DNA of 64,000 nt, from contig NC_053141.1 in the NCBI RefSeq assembly GCF_016808335.1, positions 22,922,640 through 22,986,639 on the forward strand, read 5' to 3'. Position 1 is the first letter of the stretch, and the number at the start of each line of letters is the position of its first letter. The position numbers and the translations under genes are program-made. The notes below the pieces were generated by a model that saw only the letters and a list, made by a program, of their open reading frames with translations, searched no databases and was not told the origin of the DNA. The stretch comes from Panicum virgatum. Its lineage: Eukaryota; Streptophyta; Magnoliopsida; Poales; Poaceae. Positions 11,451 to 21,952 of this stretch are shown in pieces.

Positions 11451-13406
11451 CTACCTCTTGATAACGAAGAGGTAGAGAGAATTCGTTCCATTGATTCTTT
11501 CAGGGATCCTATCCAACGTGCTTTGGAGAATGGAGACGCTCAAGATGATCAAGACGGAGAACTAGTGGAAACAATGGAAGAGTTGAAGCCGCAACACGGG
11601 AATTTGGAGGAAGAAAAATTTGAAGACATTGGAGAGTTAGATCAAGAAGAGGATGGTGCGCCCGATGTTGAGATGAAGCCACTCCCCAAGGGATTGAAAT
11701 ATGAATTTTTGGGAGATGGCAAGACTTTTCCGGTGATTGTTAGCGACGAATTGAGCCCGGAAGAGATGGAGAAATTGCTGAATTTATTAAAGAAGCACAA
11801 AAAGGTAATCGGCTACTCGATTAACGACTTGAAAGGTATTAGCCCCGCTTTTTGCACACATCGTATACAACTCGAGGAGCAATACAAGCCGGTCGTAGAG
11901 CATCAAAGAAGGTTGAGCCATGCTATGCGTGATGTAGTGAAGAAGGAGGTTATCAAATTGTTGAATGCCGGAATAATATACCCCATGCCACATAGTGAAT
12001 GGGTAAGCCCCGTTCATTGCGTTCCAAAGAAAGGAGGACTCACGGTTGTGAAAATGAGAAAGAGCAGTTGATACCGCAAAGAACCATCACGGGATGGAGG
12101 ATGTGCATCGATTATAAAAAATTGAATAAGGAAACGAGGAAGGATCATTTTCCACTACCATTCATTGACAAGATGCTAGAAAGGTTGGCAAAGCATTCAC
12201 ACTTTTGTTACCTTGATGGATACTCGGGATTCTTCCAAATACCTATTCATCTGGATGATCAACATAAGACCACCTTTTGGATTGTGCAATGCGCCCGCTT
12301 CTTTTCAAAGGTGCATGATGGCTATATTTTCAGATTTCATAGAAGAGATTATGGAGGTATTCATGGATGATTTCTCGGTGCATGGTACTAGCTTTGAAAA
12401 TTGCTTGGTAAATTTGGAGAAAGTTCTTAAAAGATGTGGAGAGTTTGATCTTGTGCTTAATTGGGAGAAGTGTCATTTCACGGTGAAAGAAGGAATTGTC
12501 CTCGGTCATGTTATCTCCGAGAGAGGGATAGAGGTGGACAGAGCAAAGATAGAAACCGTGGAGAAATTGCCACCACCTACGGAGATCAAATCTTTGAGGA
12601 GCTTCCTCGGTCATGCCGGATTCTATAGGAGGTTCATAAAGGATTTTTCAAAAATCACCAAGCCATTGACACAACTTCTCCAAAAAGATGTGGAGTACAT
12701 TTTCGATAGTTATTGTCTTCACGCATTTCGAACACTCAAGCAATCCCTCATAAGTGCTCCTATCATGCAACCTCCGGATTGGAATCTACCTTTTGAAATC
12801 ATGTGTGATGCAAGCGACTACGCCGTAGGAGCCGTTCTTGGACAAAGGAAAGAGGGGAAGGTAAATGCTATCTACTACGCAAGCAAGACTCTCAATGAAG
12901 CCCAATTTAATTATGCAACAACGGAGAAAGAATTGCTTGCCGTGGTATTCGCCTTCGAAAAATTCAGATCATACATAGTAAATTCAAAGGTGATAGTTTA
13001 TACCGACCATGCGGCAATCAAGTATCTCTTGTCCAAGAAAGATGCTAAAGCATGCTTGATTCGATGGATCCTATTGCTACAAGAATTCGATGTGGATATA
13101 AGGGACAAGAAAGGGGCAGAAAATGTTGTGGCCGACCACCTATCAAGGATGAACCATGGAGATGATGGAAAAGAACCTATTGAGGATCAAATGAGAGATG
13201 ATCACCTATATAGAATTCTCGACAAAGATAGTTGGATGAATGAAATAATAAGGGCAATAAAAGGGATGCCCTTGGATCACTTGGACAAGAATGCAAGGAG
13301 AAGAGTGATCGCGGAAAGAAGAAAATACTATTGGGATCCACCATACTTATATAGATATGGAGAAGATGGAGTCCTAAGAAGATTGCATACCAAGGGAGGA
13401 ACGTGA
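11286..13406 (+). pseudogene. pol: Retrotransposon reverse transcriptase and RNase H, frameshifted
   Basis: The RT fingers are read to about 12045 in one frame, then in a second frame (about 12050-12280) containing MCIDYKKLN and [13 protein letters not shown], then back in the first frame from [11 protein letters not shown]. The catalytic FMDD is at 12360-12371. At about 12280, together with the frame change, a short stretch expected before LCNAPASF is missing. RNase H shows [15 protein letters not shown] and YTDH, the Asp-Glu-Asp catalytic set, and ends near ADHLSRM. The frame changes mean no functional polymerase is made. Confidence 0.9.
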
Positions 13407-14535
13407 AGAAGTTCTAAGAAAGTGTCACTCGTCGGGATATGGAGGACATTATGGGCACTTTAGAACTCAAGCTAAGGTATGGTCTAGTGGATTCTATTGG
13501 CCCGAGATGCATGAAGACGCGAAAAGATTTGTTTTGACTTGTCCGGAATGCCAAAGGATGGGGATTATCTCGCAAAGGAATGCCATGCCATTGAACTACA
13601 ATTTGCAAATAGATCTATTTGATGTCTGGGGAATCGATTTCATGGGACCATTCGTGAACTCACATGGGTTTGAGCATATATTGGTGATGGTGGACTATGT
13701 TTCTAAGTGGGTTGAAGTTATGCCATGTCGGAAGGTATCAACGGAGGAGTCCATACACATGATTAAATCGGTTATCTTCCCTCGATATGGCGTCCCGACA
13801 ATCTTGATAAGTGATGGAGGAACACACTTCACGGGCAAAGACTTTGGTAAATGTTTGAAGAAATTGGGAATTGAACAAAGAGTGTCCACGGCTTATCACC
13901 CCCAAACAAACGGACAAGCGGAAACTTCGAACAAGCAATTGAAGGACATTTTAAAGAAGACCATGATAAAAGGAGGAAAAGATTGGTCAAAGAGACTAGA
14001 TGATGCACTATGGGTATATCGTACGGCACACAAAACCCCGATTGGTATGACTCCTTATCAATTTGTTTATGGAAAAATATGCCATTTGCCGGTTGAGCTA
14101 GAACATAAGGCGTATTGGGCAATGAAGGAGATGAACTTTGATGCGGAAGCTGCTGGAATTAAAAGGAGAATCCAAATAAGCGAATTGGAGGAGTTAAGAT
14201 TGAAAGCGTACAATAGTGCATCAATTTACAAAGAAAGGATGAAGAGGTGGTATGACAAGCGATTACAAAACAAGGAATTCAAAGAAGGAGACAAGGTCCT
14301 ACTCTACAATTCAAGATTCAAACTTTTTGGCAAAGGAAAATTACAAAGCAAATGGGATGGACCGTACGTCGTACACTCAGTTTCACCTACGGGAGCAGTG
14401 ATAATCATGGATGTGAAAGGTGACCAATATGTGGTGAACGGACAGCGACTAAAGGTATTCTTGGAGCCCGACGTCGTGCCCCTTCATTACATCGACATAT
14501 ACACCATGGAGGAGGAACCGGAACGTCAAGCCTAA
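13390..14535 (+). pseudogene. Retrotransposon integrase
   Basis: The zinc-binding domain (about 13420-13560) has the His pair in [11 protein letters not shown] and the Cys pair in CPEC, but its first part is in the open phase only after a frameshift near 13400. The ORF from 13507 then carries the DD35E triad: Asp44 in WGIDFMG, Asp103 in ISDGG and Glu139 in GQAE, with the canonical 35 residues between the last two. A GPY module (KWDGPYVV) lies near the C terminus. There is no chromodomain, which argues against a chromovirus. The catalytic core itself looks intact. Confidence 0.9.
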
Positions 14536-14640
14536 CGACGTTAAGCAAGGTAAGTCTGTAAATACTCTCTTTTAGATTTTATTTTCATAGTTTTATTTTT
14601 ATTTTGGACGAACTTTGAGTAAAACATAGGCTCATAATTT

Positions 14641-14937
14641 GTTGGTGGGTACCTCGGAAAAAGTTGGAGTCCAGGGGGGCGAAAAACCCCCTGGGCCGGC
14701 TGGCCCAACACACCTAGCCGGCCGGCCTGAGCCTCCTCATGTGCGATTCGGTCTCGATTTTTGGTAGGTACGAGATAAGGAAATTTCAAACCTGTGCCTT
14801 ATAGATTTCGCATGCCAAAACCGAAGAGATATTGGACTTCTCATCCAAGTCTTTTCGGGACTTAAATAGAAGCGCGGGTTAGATCTATTCTCTCATACTT
14901 TTCAATCTACACCACCACCTCGTGAGAGACGTCGACA
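14641..14937 (+). promoter_or_regulatory. Putative internal promoter for the post-pol ORF
   Basis: Between pol and the accessory ORF lie a GGCCGGCTGGCC palindrome (14694-14705), a second GCCGGCCGGCC (about 14717-14727), a TATA-like TTAAATA (14862-14868) and then ATG at 14938, 70 nt downstream. The order (paired GGCC palindrome, TATA, leader) repeats that of the LTR promoter of the same element. The ATG context GACAATGGCC is good for monocots. Promoter function is inferred. Confidence 0.45.
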
Positions 14938-15758
14938 ATGGCCGGTCCAGCGAGCGCAAGAGCTATGATTGAAGCAATGGAGATCAAGGAGAGCGGTATA
15001 GCGCCCGACACGCCCACGCCAAGGATGCCTAGACCCATCTTGGCAACTGGTGCACATCCCCTCCTTGTCGAAGCAATGCGATGTGAAGCGAAGGCCCCTC
15101 CGAAGAAATTCAATACTCAAGCAAGGATGAGCGTCGGAGGGAAGGGCCTTCAATGGTGCAACGAGAAGCTAGCTCAAGCCCAAAGGGTGGTCGTAGTCAT
15201 CAGCGATGAAGATGAAGGCGAGAAGCGACAAGACAGAGAGCCACCCGCACCTAGGCGTTCCTTGCGCCTCCTCGGAGTTAAAAGAAAGAACTACGTCGAG
15301 CACACCCCGGAGCCGAAGGATTACGCTGGAGACAGCGATTGGGAGAGCTACATGAGCCCTAGTTCATGGGGCGCTACCGGTCGTGACTACGATGATGATT
15401 GGCCCTGGGGTGGCCCGAAGAGGAGAGAAGGGAGGAAGATGACCCCTCCGAAGGTGACAGCGGCAAGAAGAAGAAGAAGGACGACGACGAGCCCGAGGAC
15501 GACAGCCCCAACCGCAGCGGGCATCACTCCGGGTGCTGTTTTAAGTGCCGCAATGAAATCGCAGATCTCCGCGCCACCATTGATAGGTGCCACGATCGAA
15601 TCGTGGCAATGGATCGAAGGATGGACGACATCGAGAGCTTGGCCGAAAAAGACTACAACTTCCTTGTCCGCAATATAAGGAAGTTATTCGGGATGGTCGG
15701 AGATCTACAAAAGCAAGGAGGAGGGCGCCCTAGATGCAATTGCCCTAGGTGCCGTTGA
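14938..15758 (+). pseudogene. Accessory ORF after pol, unknown function, with a SUMO-interacting-like motif
   Basis: I do not recognise this protein. The first frame (14938-15678) starts MAGPASARAMIE. Residues 84-95 read VVVVISDEDEGE, which fits the pattern of a SUMO-interacting motif (hydrophobic core followed by Ser and acidic residues). Basic stretches (RRSLRLLGVKRKN) follow. Around 15400-15420 the likely frame changes to one ending at 15758. That frame contains a Lys/Asp-rich stretch, CCFKCRNE, a heptad-like helical segment and a terminal CNCPRC. The position matches env-like or additional ORFs of other plant gypsy elements, but I see no signal peptide or membrane segment. Confidence 0.55.
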
Positions 15759-17538
15759 GAACACCGACGAGCATCACACCCGTCTTTTATATCATTGCGA
15801 TGAGGACGCCGCATAATCTAAGCATGGGGGGAGGTGTGACGGCTCGTAGATCGATTTTGTTAGTCTTTATTTACTCGAAAATTCGTCGTGTGCATGTCTT
15901 TAATTTCGCATGTGTGAGAGTCATAGTCTAGCATTGTGTGCTTTATTTTTTGCATGTGTGAGAGTGAGTCATGAAAACAAAATAAAAAGAGTCTTTGTTT
16001 TTTGTTGGATAGTGCAATTTTATTTATGCATTCAGTTTTACTTTATTTTCTTTAAAGCAATTGTTCGTGAGGGTTGTCATGAAAATTAATTCTTATTTGT
16101 GGAGCTTAGTAAATTATTCGTCCATGTTAATACCCACACTTGAGCTTTGATCTAGCACTTGGTTTTGATTACGCTTGCGAGTAAGGCATGTTTTGGAGGA
16201 CTTTAATTTCATAAAAATAATAAATCCCCTACAAACATAAGGTTGATCAAGTTCTTGACAAGTCGAGAGTAAAAATCCTATCATCCAAAAGCTATATTCG
16301 TTCCAGCATAAGCATTGGATGTGCATTGAGTTGAGTTAGGATTTCTTTCTCTTGGGAGTTTTAATTTCGAGCAATGATCGTGCCCGTATTTTTCTGAATT
16401 GCTAGCCCCGTCAATATTCGGTAATGAGAATTCCTCATCGGAACAACTCATGAGATCTACCGGATTCCAAAACCCGAACCTGAGATTATCTTGTTTATTA
16501 TCCTTTTCCTTGACCACAACCCAATTATGAGGATATGTTCTATTTCTGCGCATGATTTATATAAAACATAATTTTGGGATGAAGAAAGGAAGGAGTACTA
16601 GAAAAACGGACCAAAGCCGAGCTGGGAAAGCCCCAGGCCAGCCGGCCTACACCCCTTGAGCCGGCCGGCCTAGGCCCCTCTGTCCTCGGCTCGGGCTCCA
16701 AAAATTCAGGGAGCCACTTTGGAGATTTGCCTATCTATGTTTTATATAAAGTGTCCTATGAAAAGGTTCGGAGAAGAGAAAGAAAATTCGGGAGAAAGAA
16801 AGAAAGAGAAAAAAAATGTATGAGAAGAAAAGAATAAATGAAGGGATTCTATGGTTAGAGAAGTGCAAAGAGATATCACCTTGTTGTTTGAGAACAATAT
16901 CCTCAATTCCAACCATGTGCAATCCGACAACGAGGACGATGCTTGTGCCTTGAAGTAAATCTTTTTGTATGTCTTTGCACACGTCCACCATTCTAAATCT
17001 TCTTAGCCTTGAACCCTTTACATTATGGAGAAACTCTCATGATCATTGGCTCGGAAGGTAAGCAATCATTAGAAGGTTTTCTTAATTTGACAATATATGT
17101 ATATACTTTGCTAAGCCTCACCTATAGCCCACCTTTATACTTGAGAGACTTTCGGGAGATGAGAGCTTGCAAATCAAAATAGGATAGCCACTTATATTGA
17201 GAGACATGAAAGGACTCGTGCAAGAATTTTTGGTCTAACCTTTGTTACAGGGTATTTTGTTTCTAAAAACTAAAAAAAAGAGAAAAAAAACCTCCAAGGA
17301 TGGCAAGAAAAGCAAGTGTTGTCGATATTCAAGTTGCTGGCTAAAGGTAAGAGTCGTGGAGTAATATTGGATGAGTTTTTGAACGCCCATGATATGATTA
17401 TCCTTGCTGCTCCTCTGACCTTTGTTTGAAGAAATATTGTTAGACTTGTTTGCATAAATAAATTTTGCAGTTTGAGAACTCTCGAGTAACCCATGGAAGG
17501 ACTTGATGATTTAATTTGCTCGAGAACGAGCAAAAGCT
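15759..17538 (+). other. Long noncoding 3' region of the Athila-like element
   Basis: No gene is recognised. A polypurine-like AAGCATGGGGGGAGG lies at about 15820-15834, right after the accessory ORF. AT-rich DNA follows, then a GGCC-palindrome/TATA module near 16635-16750 and a purine-rich block (about 16760-16850). The part from about 16500 onward resembles the 3' interior of the inner element. Confidence 0.6.
16635..16750 (+). promoter_or_regulatory. Second internal promoter-like module
   Basis: AGGCCAGCCGGCCT (16635-16648) and GCCGGCCGGCCTAGG (about 16660-16674) form another palindrome pair, followed by TATATAAA (16743-16750). No ORF follows. It resembles the LTR and the 14641-14937 modules. 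It could drive a noncoding transcript or be a relic. Confidence 0.3.
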
Positions 17539-17552
17539 AAGCATGGGGGGAA
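17539..17552 (+). promoter_or_regulatory. Polypurine tract of the Athila-like element
   Basis: AAGCATGGGGGGAA abuts the 3' LTR, with CTCGAGAACGAGCA at 17519-17532 just upstream, as in the inner element. Confidence 0.8.
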
Positions 17553-18756
17553 TGCTGGCGCTCCTTAAGTACCCATTTTATTATACAATTAGGAGAGGTT
17601 TTGGTAATTTCTTCGGGATGATTCATGTACTAACCCGCCACTTGGCACCCGAACTTGACCGTTTTCGATTTTGTCCTGGATTTTGGAGCATGTTGTGTTT
17701 TGGCAGGAAATTGGACATTTTCGGAGATGATTTAACGCATGGTCACAACTGGGCTAAGATGAGGAATAAGGAGAAGAGGCCGCACGCGAAAGATGGGACC
17801 GAAAGGGGCCAGAAAGGGCCTAGGCCGGCCGGCCTGGGGCCCTCTGAGCCGGCCGGCCTAGCCCATTCCGAGACCCAATCAGCCTCAATTTTCTTCAGCG
17901 TGAAGTATGCGTCAACCCTAATCTGTGTTTTACCAAAACCACCGACCAGAACCGCCTATATATACCCCGAAGCCTCCGTCAAAGAGAGGAAGAGCAGATA
18001 TCAGAGAGAGTATCCAGAGACGAGTTTCAGAGATCCATTCGAGTTAGACACAAGAGAAAGGCAACACCGGAGGCCTCATCATCCCTCGGCGCCGCTGCAA
18101 GTTGGAGGACAGCAAGGGATCCATCCCTTGCCGGAGATTTCATCACCATGATTGACTACGCTTCGCTTAGCTTCATGGGGTAAAGTCCTCGTTTGTTCAT
18201 GGGGTTGTAAGGAGATCTTGAGTTGTAATTGCCGAATCCTTTATGAGATTGATCTATCACGATTCTTGTTGATGATGCTTGATGCCTAATAGTTCGCGAC
18301 TTGGCTTTGGGTTTGCTTTGCTCCTGCATGGTTTACTTAGATTACATCAACTATCGTGTTCTTGTTGATTCATTACCGATTATCCTCGTGTAGTGACAGT
18401 ATGCGGGAGGGAAAGGTTTTGATCTTGGAACACACCTTTGGTAGATTAGATCCGTTCTTCGTTGCTTGGCGATTACATCTCTAGTGATCCTAGACTCTAT
18501 GGACAAATGCTCTTCATATCTTGTGCACACACATATCATTACTCACTAGTCTAGATTCGATTAGATTGGTTAGATTAGATCTATTTCACACTCAATCACT
18601 CAATATAGATCTTTTACCAACATCAACAGTGCTTAGTTAAGCATAGTAATACACTTGTTCCGTGGATTGATAAACCTTGGGGGAATACTCTAAGGGAAAA
18701 GCTACACGATCCGTGCGCTTGCGGTACGTAAATTGGCGCTCTAAGGAGCGTCAACA
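17553..18756 (+). repeat. 3' LTR of the Athila-like element
   Basis: This 1204-bp LTR runs from TGCTGGCGCTCC to GAGCGTCAACA. The two GGCCGGCCGGCC palindromes (17822-17860) are intact here but altered in the 5' LTR. TATATATA is at 17957-17964. The target duplication ATATG follows. The 211-residue reading frame at 17516-18151 is LTR sequence and not a gene. Confidence 0.93.
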
Positions 18757-18761
18757 ATATG

Positions 18762-19433
18762 CAGTTTCCCACATATTCACACATACATTACCATCCCCTA
18801 TAGAGATGGCACCCAAACGTTCGACGCTGAATGGGCAGCGCTTTATACGTTACCGGGGCAACGTATTCACTTCCCGTAAAAATCGCCTTACAGGACACCC
18901 AAGGGTACACGTGTCCCAAGGTACACGGTTATGTCTAACCACATAACAGGTCTTCACCTCGTAACATTGCCTTACGAGATGGCCGTGATTACAACACACG
19001 GTGGGAAATCCGCACTCCATATCAGGCGGCAGATAGCGACAAGCTCGTTTGAATTGAGCCTTATCACCTCCTCGTATGCTCACCATACGGGACCCGCGCA
19101 CGTATGAAACACGTGGGCTATTCTAAAGGACTACCAAGAATGCTTACCTTGCTTACCTGAGCGTAGGTTCGTCGTTACAGATATTAAATATTTGTGGTGC
19201 CAGAAAGTAAGTTTAACAGAAAGTAAAGTACTGGAAGTGCTGGAATAAAATAGATACATAGAAGCCACCATGACTAATAAAACCTGAATAGGGCATACGA
19301 GCTATCTATCTTATTTCTTAACGCATCTAGCGTCAACTTTTCAAAACCACAAATTTGCTAGTTAATTATCAGTTTTAAAAAAAATTAAGCATGCAAGTAA
19401 TCATACCCAGTGCATTTCGGCTCTGATACCAGC
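18762..19433 (-). other. Internal region of the second-layer retroelement
   Basis: This DNA lies between the Athila-like insertion and the PBS at 19419-19431. On the minus strand it would be the leader and early interior of the element. A minus ORF at 18850-19101 has several cysteines but no recognisable gag or zinc-knuckle spacing, and I do not call it a gene. Confidence 0.5.
19419..19431 (-). promoter_or_regulatory. Primer-binding site (tRNA-iMet type)
   Basis: The minus strand reads TGGTATCAGAGCC, the standard plant complement of the initiator tRNA-Met 3' end, 2 nt inside the LTR at 19434. It fixes the element's orientation as minus. Confidence 0.88.
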
Positions 19434-21165
19434 TGTAACAGAACCGCCTAAATTAAACCGGCTTAAGTGCGCTAACTATCATTTTAAGTATTAATCAAGC
19501 CACCGTGCACTTAAAACGGTGTAATCCGGCAGCCTGCTGGGTTAAGGATCGAAAACACCGGAAGTCTCACCCGAAGGAGAGCACAGATGATTACATGCAA
19601 ACAGAAGTTTCTCAAATTTAAATTACAAAATAGAGCTTAACAAAATGAGTTTATCTAAAATATTAGAGTTCAAAAAGCAGCGAAAATTAAATAGAAGTTT
19701 GATTCAAAAATCACGATACTACGAAGATGTGAGGATGTCACATCGAGCCCACCAATGTGAACCCTAGTTAGCTCCAACCAGCAGCAGCTACCTGAAAAAA
19801 AAAGGGTAACAATAAACCCTGAGTATACTAATACTCAGCAAGACTTACCCGACATGGGTATATTTAGCCCACTATCTAGACATGAAAAGCTTTTTAGCTC
19901 TGGAGTTTGTTTTGCTGAAAAGCTACTAACACTATATCTTACTTTCAATATTTTAGCTCAATTTAAGTTTATCAAGTACCAACTAGATTTGCCTAAACAT
20001 CTAGAGCACGCATGGTTGATCACATTATCTTTTCAGAGTACCGCAGCCAAACATTCTCAGTTCAATCTCATTCCACTTCTTTACTACGATGTGACGAAGC
20101 GACCAAGGTTCTCTTAACCGAGAGAGATGGCGAATCGATCCGATTTAACCTTCCAAGGTGGACCTAACACACATGTCACATATAGGCCCCGTCGGACCAT
20201 ACGTGGCAACCCTTCACATATGCACACCGAATAGCCGAACTGCCCTGCGACCCGGGACTGCTAGCCCCACCGATACCAACGAAGGGTCAGCCATGAGTTT
20301 GTATACTAGCTCCACTGGTGAAGACAGTATCAAGTCCGCCTACCGGTGCACATATGGTACTGAGCTTACCGGTTTCGACTACCTCCTACTTCTGGTATGT
20401 GGTTAGTACTGTTCAAACTTGGTCAGCACGGCCAACAACGGTACGGTCCTCAATCGACCCAGGCGGAGGCTCACTTTCCATTCATTCCATGCCCAGAACC
20501 AACTTTCCTCCGCCCGGTCTCCATTTTCCCTTTCTTTTCTCAATGCTTCGTTCTCCAGTAACTTTTCCATAAGTAACAAGACCTATATCTCGCGAGTGAC
20601 AGGAATCACTCGACTTCTACCGGGTCCCTAATTAGCAAGCATTTCTAACGGTGCCTGTATACTAGTAGAGACTCATAGGTTCTTAGGGAGAAACATGCAT
20701 ACTAGGGTTTCATTCAACTCCTAGAAAACTTAATGCACAATACTTAAATAATAACATTGAATACTGAAAATAGAGGTTATGCTCCGGGGCTTTCCTTTGG
20801 TCGCAACAAAAAGAAAAAAGAGACTACTTTTGAAATTTCCTAGAATTTTTTGTCTCTGTTGAAAGGTCACAAAATTCTGCAAAAATATTTTTAAATCAAC
20901 ATTTGAAATCTAGTATTTGAATAAAATTTTTGGGGGCCAAGTTTTGTAGGAAAATTTAAACTTTCTTCACAAGTATTCATTCAAACAAGCATCAATTTAA
21001 ATTTCAAACAAAAACTCACATACACATGATGCTCCATTATGCCTTGATGATGCTTACGATGATGTTATTTAAATGTTAAGCATGTTTTTACATTTGGACG
21101 ATGATGTTATTTAAATGTTAAGCATGTTTTTACATTTGGACCTAAATTAACACTGGGGTGTTACA
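19434..21165 (-). repeat. 5' LTR of a minus-strand LTR retrotransposon
   Basis: The 1732-bp LTR is bounded by TGTAACAG and GGTGTTACA, an inverted terminal repeat. The adjacent iMet PBS shows it is the 5' LTR. Long LTRs of this kind with TGTAACA ends and iMet priming are common in the Tekay/Del group, but without pol I cannot assign the lineage. Its right edge interrupts gag-like DNA of a Tat-like element. The ORFs in 19854-20631 are LTR readings. Confidence 0.82.
21056..21139. repeat. 42-bp tandem duplication in the LTR
   Basis: The units 21056-21097 and 21098-21139 are identical by eye (ACGATGATGTTATTTAAATG at the start of each). The duplication lies near the U3 start of the minus-strand LTR. 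Confidence 0.9.
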
Positions 21166-21381
21166 ACTGCTTCATGGCTTCTTCTTCCAGCCTCTGGATC
21201 TCCTTCGCTTTCTCTTCTCTGATCTTCTTTTGGATGTCATCAAGAATCTTCTTATGCTTGGCCGGAAGTTGCTAAACAGTCGGCCTCTTGATGTTGGCAG
21301 CATCAATTTCGCCAGGTTTAGGAATACCGGCCATGGCAACCGATTTATTTTTCTGGTCCCCATCAGAGTCGGCAAAAGGTA
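21166..21381 (-). pseudogene. Gag N-terminal fragment of a Tat/RIRE2-like element
   Basis: The minus strand, read away from the LTR at 21382, has the frame MAGIPKPGEIDAANIKRPTV, a stop, then a Lys/Glu-rich helix (KHKKILDDIQKKIREEKAK). This fits the gag start of Tat-lineage elements, directly downstream of the 5' LTR. The insertion of the second-layer element at 21165 cuts it off. Confidence 0.6.
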
Positions 21382-21952
21382 TGTTGGCGCAGAACTAGGG
21401 CCAACACACCAAAGCACTAGAACGCACAGCGAGCGATGGCACAATGTAGCGCCAATGCTCAGACCGGTCAGGTATACCGGTCAGACCGATTGTCACTGGG
21501 AAGACCGATGGTGAGACCAACGAACGTCGCCTGGGAATGACCCGTCGGGGCAGGTGCACGCAGGGTTGCTCTAGGGTCGGCAGGCCACCTAGAATGCCCT
21601 CAATCGACATAGAGACGAAGGAGGAACAACAAGTAGTACATGGGAAAAAGCTAGGGCAAAGAAAAAAGATAAAAAGATAAAAGTTTTTGTATTTGATCGA
21701 TTGGATACTCTAATCGGTCATGACCCTTTATATTTATAGGGTGGGGTGGACTTATCCCGCAAGCAATCCTATTACAAGATCTAAATCTATGAAAATCCCT
21801 AGTTGTACACAGACTCTGCTTGGACCGGTCAGATCGGTCAGACCCACCGGTCAGACCGGTCGGTCGTACCAGACCAGCTACAGCACCTAGACCGCTTGGT
21901 CAGACCGGTCAGACCGGTTGGTCTAGTCTGCTGCCAATTTTGGTCGTTAACA
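21382..21952 (-). repeat. 5' LTR of a minus-strand Tat/RIRE2-like element
   Basis: Bounded on the plus strand by TGTTGGCGC and GTCGTTAACA (571 bp). It contains several ACCGGTCAGACCGGTC-type repeats near 21462-21490 and 21826-21920 and a TATA-like ATAAATATAAAGG on the minus strand. It has the same layout as the 33559-34269 LTR (ACCGGTC tracts, TATA, a CTGCCGACC word, ACCGGTC tracts), but the sequences differ enough to be another subfamily. Confidence 0.7.

Larger units (their letters stand above)
1037..18756 (+). mobile_element. Athila-like Ty3-gypsy LTR retrotransposon, complete but split and decayed
   Basis: Both LTRs start TG and end CA, and the element is flanked by the 5-bp duplication ATATG (1032-1036 and 18757-18761). 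The 5' LTR is 1037-2096 plus 9567-9709 (1203 bp once the nested element is removed); the 3' LTR is 17553-18756 (1204 bp). Order inside: PBS, gag, protease, RT, RNase H, integrase, accessory ORF, long noncoding 3' region, polypurine tract. The PBS resembles the 3' end of tRNA-Asp, as used by the Athila lineage, and the integrase has no chromodomain. I place it in or near Athila. Counting by eye, the two LTRs differ at roughly 35-40 positions (about 97% identical). In-frame stops and several frameshifts make this copy non-functional. Confidence 0.93.

Noticed and set aside
17516..18151. 211-residue plus ORF
   Set aside because: It covers the polypurine tract and 3' LTR. The matching frame in the 5' LTR is broken.
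18850..19101. Cys-containing minus ORF as a possible zinc knuckle
   Set aside because: Cys and His spacing does not fit CCHC, and the region is a retroelement leader.
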